Shown here: piece by piece, positions 18,372-26,059 of the stretch | Layout: each line of letters starts with the position of its first letter | Numbering within the stretch: the first letter of the stretch is position 1 | Assembly: GCA_016184105.1 (NCBI GenBank) | Contig: JACPDI010000005.1 | Coordinates: 1 to 49,472 of the forward strand | Direction: 5' to 3' | DNA: 49,472 nucleotides | From: Acidobacteriota bacterium | Lineage (GTDB): Bacteria > Acidobacteriota > Vicinamibacteria > Vicinamibacterales > 2-12-FULL-66-21 | Translations under genes and position numbers: made by a program | The notes under the pieces: generated by a model | Databases searched by the model: none | Seen by the model: the letters and a program-made list of their open reading frames with translations, nothing else | What the model was told of the DNA's origin: nothing

Positions 18372-19342
18372 TGCCGACCGCACCGATCGCGATGCTCGAC
18401 GTCGGCTCCACCAACAGCAGGGCCTGGCTCGTCTCGGGCGGGACGATCCTCCGGCGCGCCGCTGCCTCCGTGGGCGTGCGCGACAGCGTCCGGACCGGGA
18501 GCACCGCACTCCTGAGGCAGACGGTTCGCCAGCTGATCGAACAGATCTCGGCAGATCATCCTGTCGGCCTCGTCGCAGCCGCCGGGATGATCACGTCGCC
18601 GCTCGGACTCGCGGACGTACCTCATGTCGCTGCGCCCGCTTCGGCGCAGGACCTGTCGGCAGCCGCGGTCATCCTGCATCCGACCGACATTACACGTCTG
18701 CCGATGTTGCTCGTTCCCGGAGTACGGACCGGCGCGGCAGCGGCTTCCGTGGAGCAGCTGGACGTGATGCGGGGCGAGGAAACGCTGGCCGTGGGCCTGA
18801 CCGACAGCGGATTGCTGCGGCGCGGGGGTCTGCTGCTTACGGCCGGCTCGCACTGGAAACTCATCTGGACGGACGCCGATGGACGAGTGGCCGGCAGCCG
18901 TACATCACTCGGCGGAGAGATCGTGCACGCCGTCCAGACCGCGACGCTGCTCAACGCGTCGCTGCCTTCGCAGCCGATGCACACCTGTGACCGCGAGTGG
19001 CTCGAGGCGGGCGCGGCCGCGGCGCGGAAATGGGGACTGCCGAGAGCGATGTTTCAGGTGCGTCTGCTCGATCAATCTGCGGCAGCGGGTGCCGCCGAAC
19101 GTCTGAACTGGCTCGTGGGCGCGTGCGTGGCGGTCGATCTGGACGGTCTGACGGCGTCGGGCCGCCTTGGAGCGGGCGAGGCCGTTCTGGTTACCGGGCC
19201 CGCGGCCGTGCCGCACGCCTGGAGGCACCTCCTGCAGATCGCCGGGTGTCGGGCAGAGGTCCTCGACAGCCATGCGACCGAACAGGCCTTTGTGCGGGGA
19301 CTGAGCACTGTCGTGGATGCGCGGAGGCGCGAGTTGCGATGA
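18371..19342 (+). CDS. dgoK: 2-dehydro-3-deoxygalactonokinase
   Basis: A 323-residue member of the DgoK family (ASKHA fold), phosphorylating 2-keto-3-deoxygalactonate at O6 with ATP. Hallmarks: DVGSTNSRAWL (10-20, phosphate loop), AAGMITSPLGL (about 69-79), VPGV followed by DVMRGEE (about 130-136) and LLTAGSHWK. The length matches the family. ATG 18371 shares its first base with the aldolase stop (TGATG) and the stop overlaps the next ATG, so the gene is deep inside the operon. With the aldolase it forms the lower De Ley-Doudoroff steps. Confidence 0.88.
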   Translation: MPTAPIAMLDVGSTNSRAWLVSGGTILRRAAASVGVRDSVRTGSTALLRQTVRQLIEQISADHPVGLVAAAGMITSPLGLADVPHVAAPASAQDLSAAAVILHPTDITRLPMLLVPGVRTGAAAASVEQLDVMRGEETLAVGLTDSGLLRRGGLLLTAGSHWKLIWTDADGRVAGSRTSLGGEIVHAVQTATLLNASLPSQPMHTCDREWLEAGAAAARKWGLPRAMFQVRLLDQSAAAGAAERLNWLVGACVAVDLDGLTASGRLGAGEAVLVTGPAAVPHAWRHLLQIAGCRAEVLDSHATEQAFVRGLSTVVDARRRELR

Positions 19343-19779
19343 CGCGGACGGCTTGCCTGGTGATGGTCGGCCTCATCTTCTTCCCCTGGAGCGGGCGCAG
19401 CGCGCTCGCGGCTGATGAAGGCGACGCCGTTCGGGGACTGCAGCTGAAGCGGTTCCAGGCGCTGACGCGCCAGGACTACGGCGCGCTGCAGGATCTGCTG
19501 GCGGAGGATATGGTCTATACCCACTCCAACGGAAGAGTGGACTCGAAGACCTCGTATCTTCAGCCCCTGCTGTCAGGGGCAACCCGCTACGAGGACTTCG
19601 CGCTCGACGAGGTGCGGAGCAGGGTTTACGGCACAACCGCCATCCTGACCGGTCGCGTACGAACGGCTGCACGTGTCGCGGGCGAGCGACGCACGAACGA
19701 CCTCCGCTTCATCGAAGTATGGGCGAAGACCGGTGACGGCTGGAAAATGGTCGCCTGGCAGGCGACGCGGATTCCGTAG
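19339..19779 (+). CDS. Secreted NTF2-like (DUF4440/SnoaL-type) protein
   Basis: A 146-residue protein with a signal peptide (MTRTACLVMVGLIF, cleavage near ALAAD) and one cone-shaped NTF2-like domain of DUF4440 type (LKRFQALTRQDYGAL, VYTHSNGRVDSK, WKMVAWQATR at the end). Family members bind or act on small ligands, some as isomerases or cyclases, but most are uncharacterised. ATG 19339 overlaps the dgoK stop (ATGA), so it is the last gene of the operon and may act in the periplasm with the exported dehydratase. No catalytic residues can be assigned. Confidence 0.75.
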   Translation: MTRTACLVMVGLIFFPWSGRSALAADEGDAVRGLQLKRFQALTRQDYGALQDLLAEDMVYTHSNGRVDSKTSYLQPLLSGATRYEDFALDEVRSRVYGTTAILTGRVRTAARVAGERRTNDLRFIEVWAKTGDGWKMVAWQATRIP

Positions 19780-19831
19780 AGGCCGCCGGCGGACGCTGAA
19801 GGCGTGTGCAACGATGAGCGGCGCGAGCTTG

Positions 19832-19840
19832 TGCTATACT
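19832..19840 (+). promoter_or_regulatory. Extended -10 promoter for rbp
   Basis: TGCTATACT combines the TGN extension with a good -10 hexamer; no convincing -35 is present 17 bases upstream, as usual for extended -10 promoters. Transcription would begin near 19847, leaving a leader of about 173 bases before the RRM gene at 20020. Confidence 0.5.
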
Positions 19841-19951
19841 CCCTCATCGGATCTTGCCCCGCACTCTGACATCTGTAGGCGAATCGAGCCTTCCTGACTC
19901 GCTCCTCCTTTAGTCCTGCTCAGCTACGAGACGAAATCCGCCCGGCGTCCA

Positions 19952-19965
19952 TCCGGACGTCCGGA
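19952..19965 (+). other. Self-complementary element in rbp leader
   Basis: TCCGGACGTCCGGA is a perfect 14-base palindrome in the predicted leader, followed at 19969-19999 by further short inverted GC-rich stretches. It could fold in the mRNA or dimerise. Leaders of cold-shock genes often carry such structure; a thermosensor role here is speculation. Confidence 0.35.
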
Positions 19966-20019
19966 CACGACGTCGCTTTGGCGACGCGCTTGTCGCATGT
20001 TGCGGCAGAGGAGAAGTTC

Positions 20020-20331
20020 ATGAATCGGAAGTTGTACGTCGGAAACCTCTCGTACGAAACGGGAGAAACCGAGCTCCAGGAATTGTTCGCACGCGCGGGC
20101 ACCGTCGAAACGGTGAAAGTGATGCGCGACATGGCCACCGGACGCGCCCGCGGGTTTGCGTTCGTGGAAATGAGCACGGGCGGCGAGGCGCAGCAGGCCA
20201 TCACCCAGCTGAATGAAACAGAGCTCGGGGGCCGTCGCCTTGTCGTCAACGAAGCGAGGCCGAAAGAAGGCGGGTCGGGCGGATTCGGCGGGGGCGATTC
20301 CCGCGGCCGCCGGTCCGAGCCTCGCTGGTAA
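20020..20331 (+). CDS. Single-RRM RNA-binding protein
   Basis: A 103-residue RNA-binding protein of the bacterial glycine-rich RRM (Rbp) type. RNP2 is LYVGNL at 5-10 and RNP1 is RGFAFVEM at 44-51; the tail from about 85 is Gly/Ser/Arg-rich (GGSGGFGGGDSRG). The start at ATG 20020 is set by AGAGGAGAAG 6 bases upstream and by the conserved MNRKLYVGNL opening, although the frame is open further upstream. Such proteins are often cold-induced and bind structured RNA. It precedes a DEAD-box helicase, a functional match for RNA remodelling. Confidence 0.92.
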   Translation: MNRKLYVGNLSYETGETELQELFARAGTVETVKVMRDMATGRARGFAFVEMSTGGEAQQAITQLNETELGGRRLVVNEARPKEGGSGGFGGGDSRGRRSEPRW

Positions 20332-20340
20332 ACCCCGTGA

Positions 20341-20367
20341 GGGCGGAGCAGCCACGCTGCTCCGCCC
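20341..20367 (+). terminator. Hairpin after rbp
   Basis: A perfect 11-base stem (GGGCGGAGCAG with CTGCTCCGCCC) around a 5-base CCACG loop lies 10 bases after the rbp stop. It is followed by a C/T-rich tract, not a pure T run, so it may attenuate or protect the rbp mRNA while letting some transcription reach the helicase. Confidence 0.6.
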
Positions 20368-20418
20368 CACCCTCCTTCTGCGCCCACGACGGGCGCCAGA
20401 AACGCCGACAATATTCAC

Positions 20419-21627
20419 ATGCCGTTCTCGACACTCGGGCTTTCACCCGCGCTCTGTACTCCGCTCGCACGACTGGGCTACGACCATCCCACGCGCGTCC
20501 AGGCTGAATCGATCCCGGTGGTCCTCAGCGGCGCCGATCTCCTGGCGCGCGCGCAGACCGGGACCGGGAAGACCGCGGCGTTCGGCCTGCCGATGCTGCA
20601 CCGCTTGATGACGCGCAGCGCCGGCGCGCGTCGCGCTCCCCGCGGGCTGGTGCTCGTTCCCACGCGCGAGCTGGCGGTCCAGGTCCATCGCGCGCTCGCG
20701 GAGTACGGAGCCCCCGCGAACCTGCGCGTCACGGCCATCTTCGGCGGCGTGCCGATGCGCGCGCAGGTGCAGACGCTTCAGCGGGGCACCGACGTCGTGG
20801 TCGCCACGCCGGGCCGGCTGATCGATCACCTGCAACGCCGCACGGTGGATCTGACGAAGGTGGAGATCCTCACGCTGGACGAAGCGGACCGGATGCTGGA
20901 CATGGGGTTCCTGCCGCCGCTTCGCATCGTGGCCGCGGCGCTGCCGCGCACGCGGCAGACGCTGCTGTTTTCGGCCACGTTGCCCCCGGGCGTCGTGCGG
21001 CTCTCGAAAGAATTCACGCGCACGCCGGTTCACGTCGACGTGTCGGCCGGGCATGCCGTCGCGCCGACGGTGACCCATCGCATCCATCCGGTCGCCGACG
21101 ACCGCAAGCGCGACCTCCTGGTGCACGTCCTGAAACAGCCGCGCGGCGAGCAGGCGCTCGTCTTCTGCAAGACGAAGCGGGGGTCCGACCGGATTGGCGA
21201 CTGGCTCACCCGCGCCGGGATCGTGGCCGCGGTCATCCACGGCAACAAGAGCCAGGCGGTGCGGACCCGCGCGCTCGGTGATTTCAGGCAGGGCCGGGTG
21301 AGAGTCCTGGTCGCGACCGATATCGCCGCCCGAGGTCTCGACATCGCGGAGCTGCCGCTCGTGATCAATTACGACCTGCCGATGGTGGCCGAAGACTACA
21401 TCCACCGCGTCGGCCGCACCGGGCGCGCCGGGCGCGCCGGGGTGGCGGTCTCCCTCGTGTCGGGGGCCGACCGGAAACTCCTTCGCGACATCCAGCGGCT
21501 GCTGCCCATGCCGCCCGAGCAGGTCGTGGAAGGGTTCAGCGGTTCACAGCGAGACGGCCGGGCATGGCAGTCTCCTAGTCCTCGAACAAGTACCCCTCTC
21601 CGAGCGGGCACCAGAACACATCAATGA
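20419..21627 (+). CDS. DEAD-box RNA helicase, RhlE-like
   Basis: A 402-residue ATP-dependent RNA helicase. Motifs in order: Q motif region (GYDHPTRVQAESIP, 20-33), Walker A AQTGTGKT (45-52), PTRELAVQ, TPGRLIDH, DEAD at about 154-157 with RMLDMGF, SAT in FSATLP (about 184), ARGLDI, and HRVGRTGRAGR (about 329). The short C-terminus places it near RhlE. ATG 20419 has no strong ribosome site; the rbp gene ends 87 bases upstream with a hairpin between. Its last 53 bases overlap the convergent regulator's 3' end, and the final residues look non-conserved. Confidence 0.9.
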   Translation: MPFSTLGLSPALCTPLARLGYDHPTRVQAESIPVVLSGADLLARAQTGTGKTAAFGLPMLHRLMTRSAGARRAPRGLVLVPTRELAVQVHRALAEYGAPANLRVTAIFGGVPMRAQVQTLQRGTDVVVATPGRLIDHLQRRTVDLTKVEILTLDEADRMLDMGFLPPLRIVAAALPRTRQTLLFSATLPPGVVRLSKEFTRTPVHVDVSAGHAVAPTVTHRIHPVADDRKRDLLVHVLKQPRGEQALVFCKTKRGSDRIGDWLTRAGIVAAVIHGNKSQAVRTRALGDFRQGRVRVLVATDIAARGLDIAELPLVINYDLPMVAEDYIHRVGRTGRAGRAGVAVSLVSGADRKLLRDIQRLLPMPPEQVVEGFSGSQRDGRAWQSPSPRTSTPLRAGTRTHQ

Positions 21628-22897
21628 CCTCGGCCATCGTCTTCGAGAACGGGCTGCGCGTCTGCCCGCGCAGCAGATGCGGCACGCTCGAATCGAGGTA
21701 ACACGAGTCGCCCGGGCGCAGGATGTCCTTCACCTGCTCGTCACCGACGAACGTGGTCAGCTCGAGCTCGCCGTCGAGGACATACACGAACTCCTGGCCG
21801 TGGTGCTCGTGCATCGTGAGGGTCTCGATGTCCACGTTGAGCAGCCGCAGCAGGTAGGGGTACATGCTGCGCCCCGGGTAGCCTTCCGAGAACGCCTGGC
21901 AGGTCTTTGATTTCGGCGCCGCCGGCCGTTCCACCGGCGTTCGCCGCGTGCGGCTCGGCTGCGCCGCGGTCTGATCCGCGCGCTGAACATAGTAATGCGG
22001 GCCGTTGCCCGCCGGCTGCCCGAGCAGCTCGCGCAGCGGTCTTCGATACAGCTTCGCGAGCGCGAGCATCAGATCGAGCGGCACCGGCCGATCGCCGCGC
22101 TCGATCTGCCGGAGCTGGCGCTCCGGCACGCTCACCATCTCCGCCACGCGCGGCTCCGGCCAGCCGTGCATCTCGCGCAGCAGCCTCAGCTTGTGCCCTG
22201 TCTGCTGCGCGACGTCCAGCCCGCGATCCTGCTGCACCTCGCTGATCGAGACTCCGAAGCCGGTCTTCGTCAGGCCGGAGAGGGAGCAGAACACCTGAAT
22301 GGTCTCGGCCGGTTCCTCGTCGAGCGACCGGAGCGCGTGGAGGAGATCCGATCGGAAATACACAGCGTCCCCCGCCGCCAACTTTTCGCGCACCACCCCG
22401 CCGGGCGTGTGAATCGACAACTCGATCCGCCCGCGCAGCACGAAGAGGAACTCCTCCTCATGCTGGTGGCTCCACTGCAGGGCGCCGACGGGGCCCGGCA
22501 AGATCCGCCCGAACGCCGGCTCCATGTGGCGGCCGACGAACAGATCGGCCAGCGGCGAGAGCCGGACGTCCGCGTGCCCCGCGCCGGTGCCCTCCGACGT
22601 GATTCCCGAAGGGGGCTTCGCGCGCGCATCCGCCTCACGCGTGATGTGGTACGGACGCCTGGTGTCGGTCGGAACGAAGTGATCCGGCGGCAGCCCGAGC
22701 GCCGCGGCGATCCGCAGCACCTGCCCGAGATCGATGACGTGAAGGCCGTTTTCGATTTCCGACAGCCTCGCGGTCGAAATCGACGACGCTTCGGCTAGAG
22801 ACCTCAGCGTGAGACCGCGGGCCTGCCGTTCCGTACGGATCCGCTCGCCGACACGCAGACCCTCGTAACTCACCAGGTGGGAGCTGTACACCGGCAT
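21575..22897 (-). CDS. Double HTH-cupin transcriptional regulator
   Basis: A 440-residue protein built as a tandem repeat: XRE HTH (about 13-75), cupin (about 120-210), second HTH (about 225-280) and second cupin (about 355-435). The first cupin has SHQHEEEF, the second MHEHHGQEF with VPHLLRG, both able to hold a metal or small ligand. Usual XRE-cupin regulators have one HTH and one cupin, so this is a within-gene duplication with diverged halves. The start at ATG 22897 is fixed by AAGGAGGG 8 bases upstream. It is divergent from the TonB receptor and probably controls it together with the aldehyde dehydrogenase and desuccinylase genes. Confidence 0.85.
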   Translation of the reverse strand: MPVYSSHLVSYEGLRVGERIRTERQARGLTLRSLAEASSISTARLSEIENGLHVIDLGQVLRIAAALGLPPDHFVPTDTRRPYHITREADARAKPPSGITSEGTGAGHADVRLSPLADLFVGRHMEPAFGRILPGPVGALQWSHQHEEEFLFVLRGRIELSIHTPGGVVREKLAAGDAVYFRSDLLHALRSLDEEPAETIQVFCSLSGLTKTGFGVSISEVQQDRGLDVAQQTGHKLRLLREMHGWPEPRVAEMVSVPERQLRQIERGDRPVPLDLMLALAKLYRRPLRELLGQPAGNGPHYYVQRADQTAAQPSRTRRTPVERPAAPKSKTCQAFSEGYPGRSMYPYLLRLLNVDIETLTMHEHHGQEFVYVLDGELELTTFVGDEQVKDILRPGDSCYLDSSVPHLLRGQTRSPFSKTMAEVIDVFWCPLGEGYLFED

Positions 22898-22914
22898 TCG
22901 CGAGCCCTCCTTGC

Positions 22915-22935
22915 CCGTGTTCAGAAAAAACACGG
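22915..22935. promoter_or_regulatory. Inverted repeat near regulator start
   Basis: CCGTGTT and AACACGG are perfect 7-base arms around CAGAAAA, 18 bases upstream of the HTH-cupin ATG. It may be an autoregulatory operator or a leader hairpin. Confidence 0.35.
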
Positions 22936-23010
22936 ATGAAGGTAATTTTTCAGATGTGTTCACCATAACAGCTAAAACCGGAAAAATCGAATAAATTTTT
23001 AGAATATTCC

Positions 23011-23038
23011 TTGACCGCCGGCTTCGCCGGTGTATATT
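23011..23038 (+). promoter_or_regulatory. Promoter with palindromic spacer for TonB receptor
   Basis: TTGACC and TATATT are separated by 16 bases. The spacer holds CCGGC-TTC-GCCGG (23018-23030), a perfect inverted repeat that would place a bound regulator between the -35 and -10. This suits repression, or MerR-like spacer control, by the divergent regulator. Confidence 0.55.
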
Positions 23039-23132
23039 TCGTCCCCTTAACGCCGCAGCCGCGCCAGCGCGCCCGACGTTCATCGTCACCGGTTCTGCCC
23101 TACTACTTGGCCACGCACGGAGGAGACCACTG

Positions 23133-26012
23133 ATGTTTACGCAGAAAACCGGGCTGACGCTCATCGTCGCCCTCGCACTCCACGCGGCCCTGCTGTCGCC
23201 TGCGCTCGCGCAGACGAGCATGGGCACGTTCCGCGGCACGGTCGTTGACGAGCAGGGTGGCGTCCTGCCCGGCGTGACGATCACCGCACGCCACCTGGCG
23301 ACCAACACCGCGCAGACCACCATGACGGAGGAGCGCGGGCAGTTCTACTTGAGCAATCTGCGGGTCGGCGCCTATGAGCTGACGGCGGAACTGGCGGGGT
23401 TTGCCACGGCGCGCCAGGCGAATCTGGACCTGCGCGTCGGACAGGAACTGACGATCGCCCTGACGCTCAGAATTTCGGCGCTGGCCGAGACCGTCGACGT
23501 GCGCGGGACCTCGCAGATCATCACGACGGAGAACACCGTCGCGACGACCGTCGACCAGAAGATGATCGACGATCTGCCGATCATCTCGCGCGACTTCGCG
23601 CAGCTGGCGATGATTGCGCCGGGCACCACCGCATCGGGCGCGACGGGCACCGGCGCCGGCACCGGCGTTTCGGTCGGCGGGGCGCGGCCGACGTCGAATT
23701 CGATCGTCGTGGACGGCGCGTCGAACGCGATGCAGTTCTACGGACGCCAGTCCAACGAATTTCCGCAGGACTGGATCCAGGAATTCCAGGTGCACACCAA
23801 CGCGTTCGGGGCGGAGTACGGCCAGGCGTCCGGCGGCCTGATCAACGTGGTGACGCGCAGCGGCTCGAACGCGTTCCAGGGGCGCGTGTACGGCTTCTTC
23901 CGCGATGAGGCGCTCGACAAGGCTCCCTTTGCGGGCCGGTTCGACGGCGGCAAGCCGGTGTTCTTGGATGAGGCGCCGCCCTTCTCGCAGCAGCGCATCG
24001 GCGCGCAGCTCGGCGGCCCCCTCAAGCAGAACAGGCTGTTCTTCTTCAGCGGGATCCAGAACCTCAATCAGGACGCGACGGAGGTGCTGGGCATCTCGTC
24101 CTACTGGCGCAACCAGGGATTCGAGTCCTCGGTCAACACCGGCGTCGAGAACCTCACGTACATCGCGAAGACCGACTGGAACGCGGGCGGCAACAACCGG
24201 CTCACGTTCCGTTACACGAACACGGACAAGAAGGACATGGGCCTGAGCCTGGGCAGCAGCCCGCTCGACGTGGACGAACGGCGCTACACGTTCACCGGGC
24301 CGCTGTGGAACGTGATGGGCAACCTCGCCACCACGCTCGGAAACGCGCGCTTCAACGAGTTCCGCGTCTACTACGGGCGCAACCTGCCGTGGATCATCTC
24401 CAACATGGCGGGCGCCGGCGGCTTCGAGCTGCTCCGGCGCGACGGCCGGATGGGGCAGAACGGCACGTTCGCCACCAGGAGCTACCCCGGGGGCAACTTC
24501 GGCGCCACGGCGTTCACCGGCCTGGAAGGGGAGACGATCCTCACCTTCACCGACAACTTCTCGTTCGTCTGGGGCAACCACCAGGTGAAATTCGGCGGGC
24601 AGCTCGCGCGCATGAGCATGCACATGGACGTCGAAGCGCCGCACAAGGGACGCTGGAGCTTTCCGACCGACCGCGCGTTCAACATCAACGACCCGGTCAG
24701 CTACCCGGACAACTTCAGCGGCGGCATCGGCGAAACGCGCGGCGAGTACCCGGCCTGGAACGTCTCGGCATTCGTGCAGGACACCTGGCAGGTCACGCCG
24801 AACGTGACGTTGAATGCCGGCGTCCGGTACGATCTCGATCGCACGCCGCTGGTCCTCAACGGCCTGATCGATCCGTACAACGACCGGATCGTGAGACGCT
24901 TCGGCGGCGCGCCGCCGCTCGTGAAGTCGAACGCCGACATGAACAACATCGCGCCGCGGGCCGGCGTCGTGTGGACGCCGACCGACGACCGGCGGACGAC
25001 GCTGCGCGCCAGCTCGGGGCTCTACTACAACCAGAATCATTTCAACTGGACCGTCATTTACGCGATTGAGACGCTGCTCTCCGAGCAGCGCTTCATCTTC
25101 GACGCGAACCTGCCCGAACAGAACCCGTTCTGGAACCCGGCGGACCCGGCGGGCAGCCGCGCGGCGCTGCGGCGGTGGCTCGCCGAGAGCTTCCCGGCCT
25201 TCCCTGACGTGTCGAAGGCCAGCGTGGGGCGGGAGACGATCCTCGGCAACGACCCGAACTTCAAGATCCCGTACAGCCTGCATGCGACGGGCGGGGTGAC
25301 GCACGAGTTGCGGCCCGGGCTTTCCGCGTCGGTCGACTACACGTTCCGGCGCGAGTTCGACGCGCCGACGGGCGTCAACGTCAACTTCGAGCGGGTGGAC
25401 GGCCGGTACGTGATCAAGGACCCGCGCTTCACCCGGATCGCGATCAACTCGAACGGCGGGTTCATCCGCTACCATGGGTTGCTCAGCCGCGTGCAGTACC
25501 GGCACTCGGACCACGCGCAGTTCGGCGTGTCGTACACGCTTGCGAAAGCCACGTCGAACACGAGCGTCGGCCTGAGCGTGAGCGGCACCACGAACCCGTT
25601 CGACCTGGATGAGGATCTCGGGCCGGACGACAACGATCGGCGGCATAATTACGTGTTTGACGGATCCCTGCTGCTGCCGCTCGACATCCAGCTGGCCGGC
25701 GTGTGGGTGTATCGCAGCGCGCTGCCCTACAGCGTGTCCACCCGGTTCCAGCTGGATACCGATCCGTTCCCGGATCGCCCGGAGCCGAAGAACTCGCGCC
25801 GCGGCGACAGCGAGCAGACGGTGGACGTCCGCCTGAGCAAGCTCGTGCGCGTCGGACGCGTCACGGGGTCGGTGTTCTGGGAAGTGTTCAATCTGTTCAA
25901 CACGGATAACTTCCTGCGGTACCAGGGCAGCCTCGAGTCCTCGGCGTTCGGCCTGCCGTTGACGCAGCTGCCGAAGCAGCGCCAGCAGTTCGGATTCCGG
26001 ATCGATTTCTGA
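23133..26012 (+). CDS. Oar-type TonB-dependent receptor
   Basis: An intact 959-residue outer-membrane receptor. Signal peptide 1-29 (ending SPALAQ), carboxypeptidase-regulatory-like domain about 32-115 (GTVVDEQGGVLPGVTIT), plug about 120-240 (SIVVDGASNAMQFYG, QEFQVHTNAFGAEYGQASGG) and a barrel whose C-terminus is RQQFGFRIDF, with a terminal aromatic as expected for BAM recognition. No TonB box could be pinned down by eye. ATG 23133 follows GGAGGAGACCACTG. It leads an operon with an aldehyde dehydrogenase and a desuccinylase-like hydrolase, so the imported ligand may yield an aldehyde or an N-acyl compound; this is inference. Confidence 0.9.
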   Translation: MFTQKTGLTLIVALALHAALLSPALAQTSMGTFRGTVVDEQGGVLPGVTITARHLATNTAQTTMTEERGQFYLSNLRVGAYELTAELAGFATARQANLDLRVGQELTIALTLRISALAETVDVRGTSQIITTENTVATTVDQKMIDDLPIISRDFAQLAMIAPGTTASGATGTGAGTGVSVGGARPTSNSIVVDGASNAMQFYGRQSNEFPQDWIQEFQVHTNAFGAEYGQASGGLINVVTRSGSNAFQGRVYGFFRDEALDKAPFAGRFDGGKPVFLDEAPPFSQQRIGAQLGGPLKQNRLFFFSGIQNLNQDATEVLGISSYWRNQGFESSVNTGVENLTYIAKTDWNAGGNNRLTFRYTNTDKKDMGLSLGSSPLDVDERRYTFTGPLWNVMGNLATTLGNARFNEFRVYYGRNLPWIISNMAGAGGFELLRRDGRMGQNGTFATRSYPGGNFGATAFTGLEGETILTFTDNFSFVWGNHQVKFGGQLARMSMHMDVEAPHKGRWSFPTDRAFNINDPVSYPDNFSGGIGETRGEYPAWNVSAFVQDTWQVTPNVTLNAGVRYDLDRTPLVLNGLIDPYNDRIVRRFGGAPPLVKSNADMNNIAPRAGVVWTPTDDRRTTLRASSGLYYNQNHFNWTVIYAIETLLSEQRFIFDANLPEQNPFWNPADPAGSRAALRRWLAESFPAFPDVSKASVGRETILGNDPNFKIPYSLHATGGVTHELRPGLSASVDYTFRREFDAPTGVNVNFERVDGRYVIKDPRFTRIAINSNGGFIRYHGLLSRVQYRHSDHAQFGVSYTLAKATSNTSVGLSVSGTTNPFDLDEDLGPDDNDRRHNYVFDGSLLLPLDIQLAGVWVYRSALPYSVSTRFQLDTDPFPDRPEPKNSRRGDSEQTVDVRLSKLVRVGRVTGSVFWEVFNLFNTDNFLRYQGSLESSAFGLPLTQLPKQRQQFGFRIDF

Positions 26013-26013
26013 T

Positions 26014-26044
26014 CCCGATCCGGCCGGACCGGCCGCGGATCGGG
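26014..26044 (+). terminator. Hairpin between receptor and dehydrogenase genes
   Basis: Perfect 9-base arms CCCGATCCG and CGGATCGGG enclose a GC-rich 13-base loop that is itself partly palindromic. There is no T run, and the dehydrogenase start follows 16 bases later, so it more likely reduces read-through or stabilises the receptor mRNA 3' end than ends transcription fully. Confidence 0.5.
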
Positions 26045-26059
26045 CGGTGGGGTGAATCG

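Larger units (their letters stand above)
22898..23132. promoter_or_regulatory. Divergent AT-rich control region
   Basis: A 235-base gap between the divergent HTH-cupin gene and the TonB receptor, markedly AT-rich in 22915-23010. It contains the perfect inverted repeat 22915-22935 (CCGTGTT/AACACGG around 7 bases) close to the regulator start, and a strong plus-strand promoter. The receptor ATG has GGAGGAG upstream. Confidence 0.55.

Noticed and set aside
19978-20019. Upstream in-frame start for the RRM protein
   Set aside because: MNRKLYVGNL with AGAGGAG upstream is the canonical start; the extra 14 residues are not RRM-like.
21627-23323. Long N-terminal extension of the HTH-cupin frame to 23323
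   Set aside because: It runs across the AT-rich promoter region into the receptor gene; ATG 22897 has a strong ribosome site and a normal HTH beginning.
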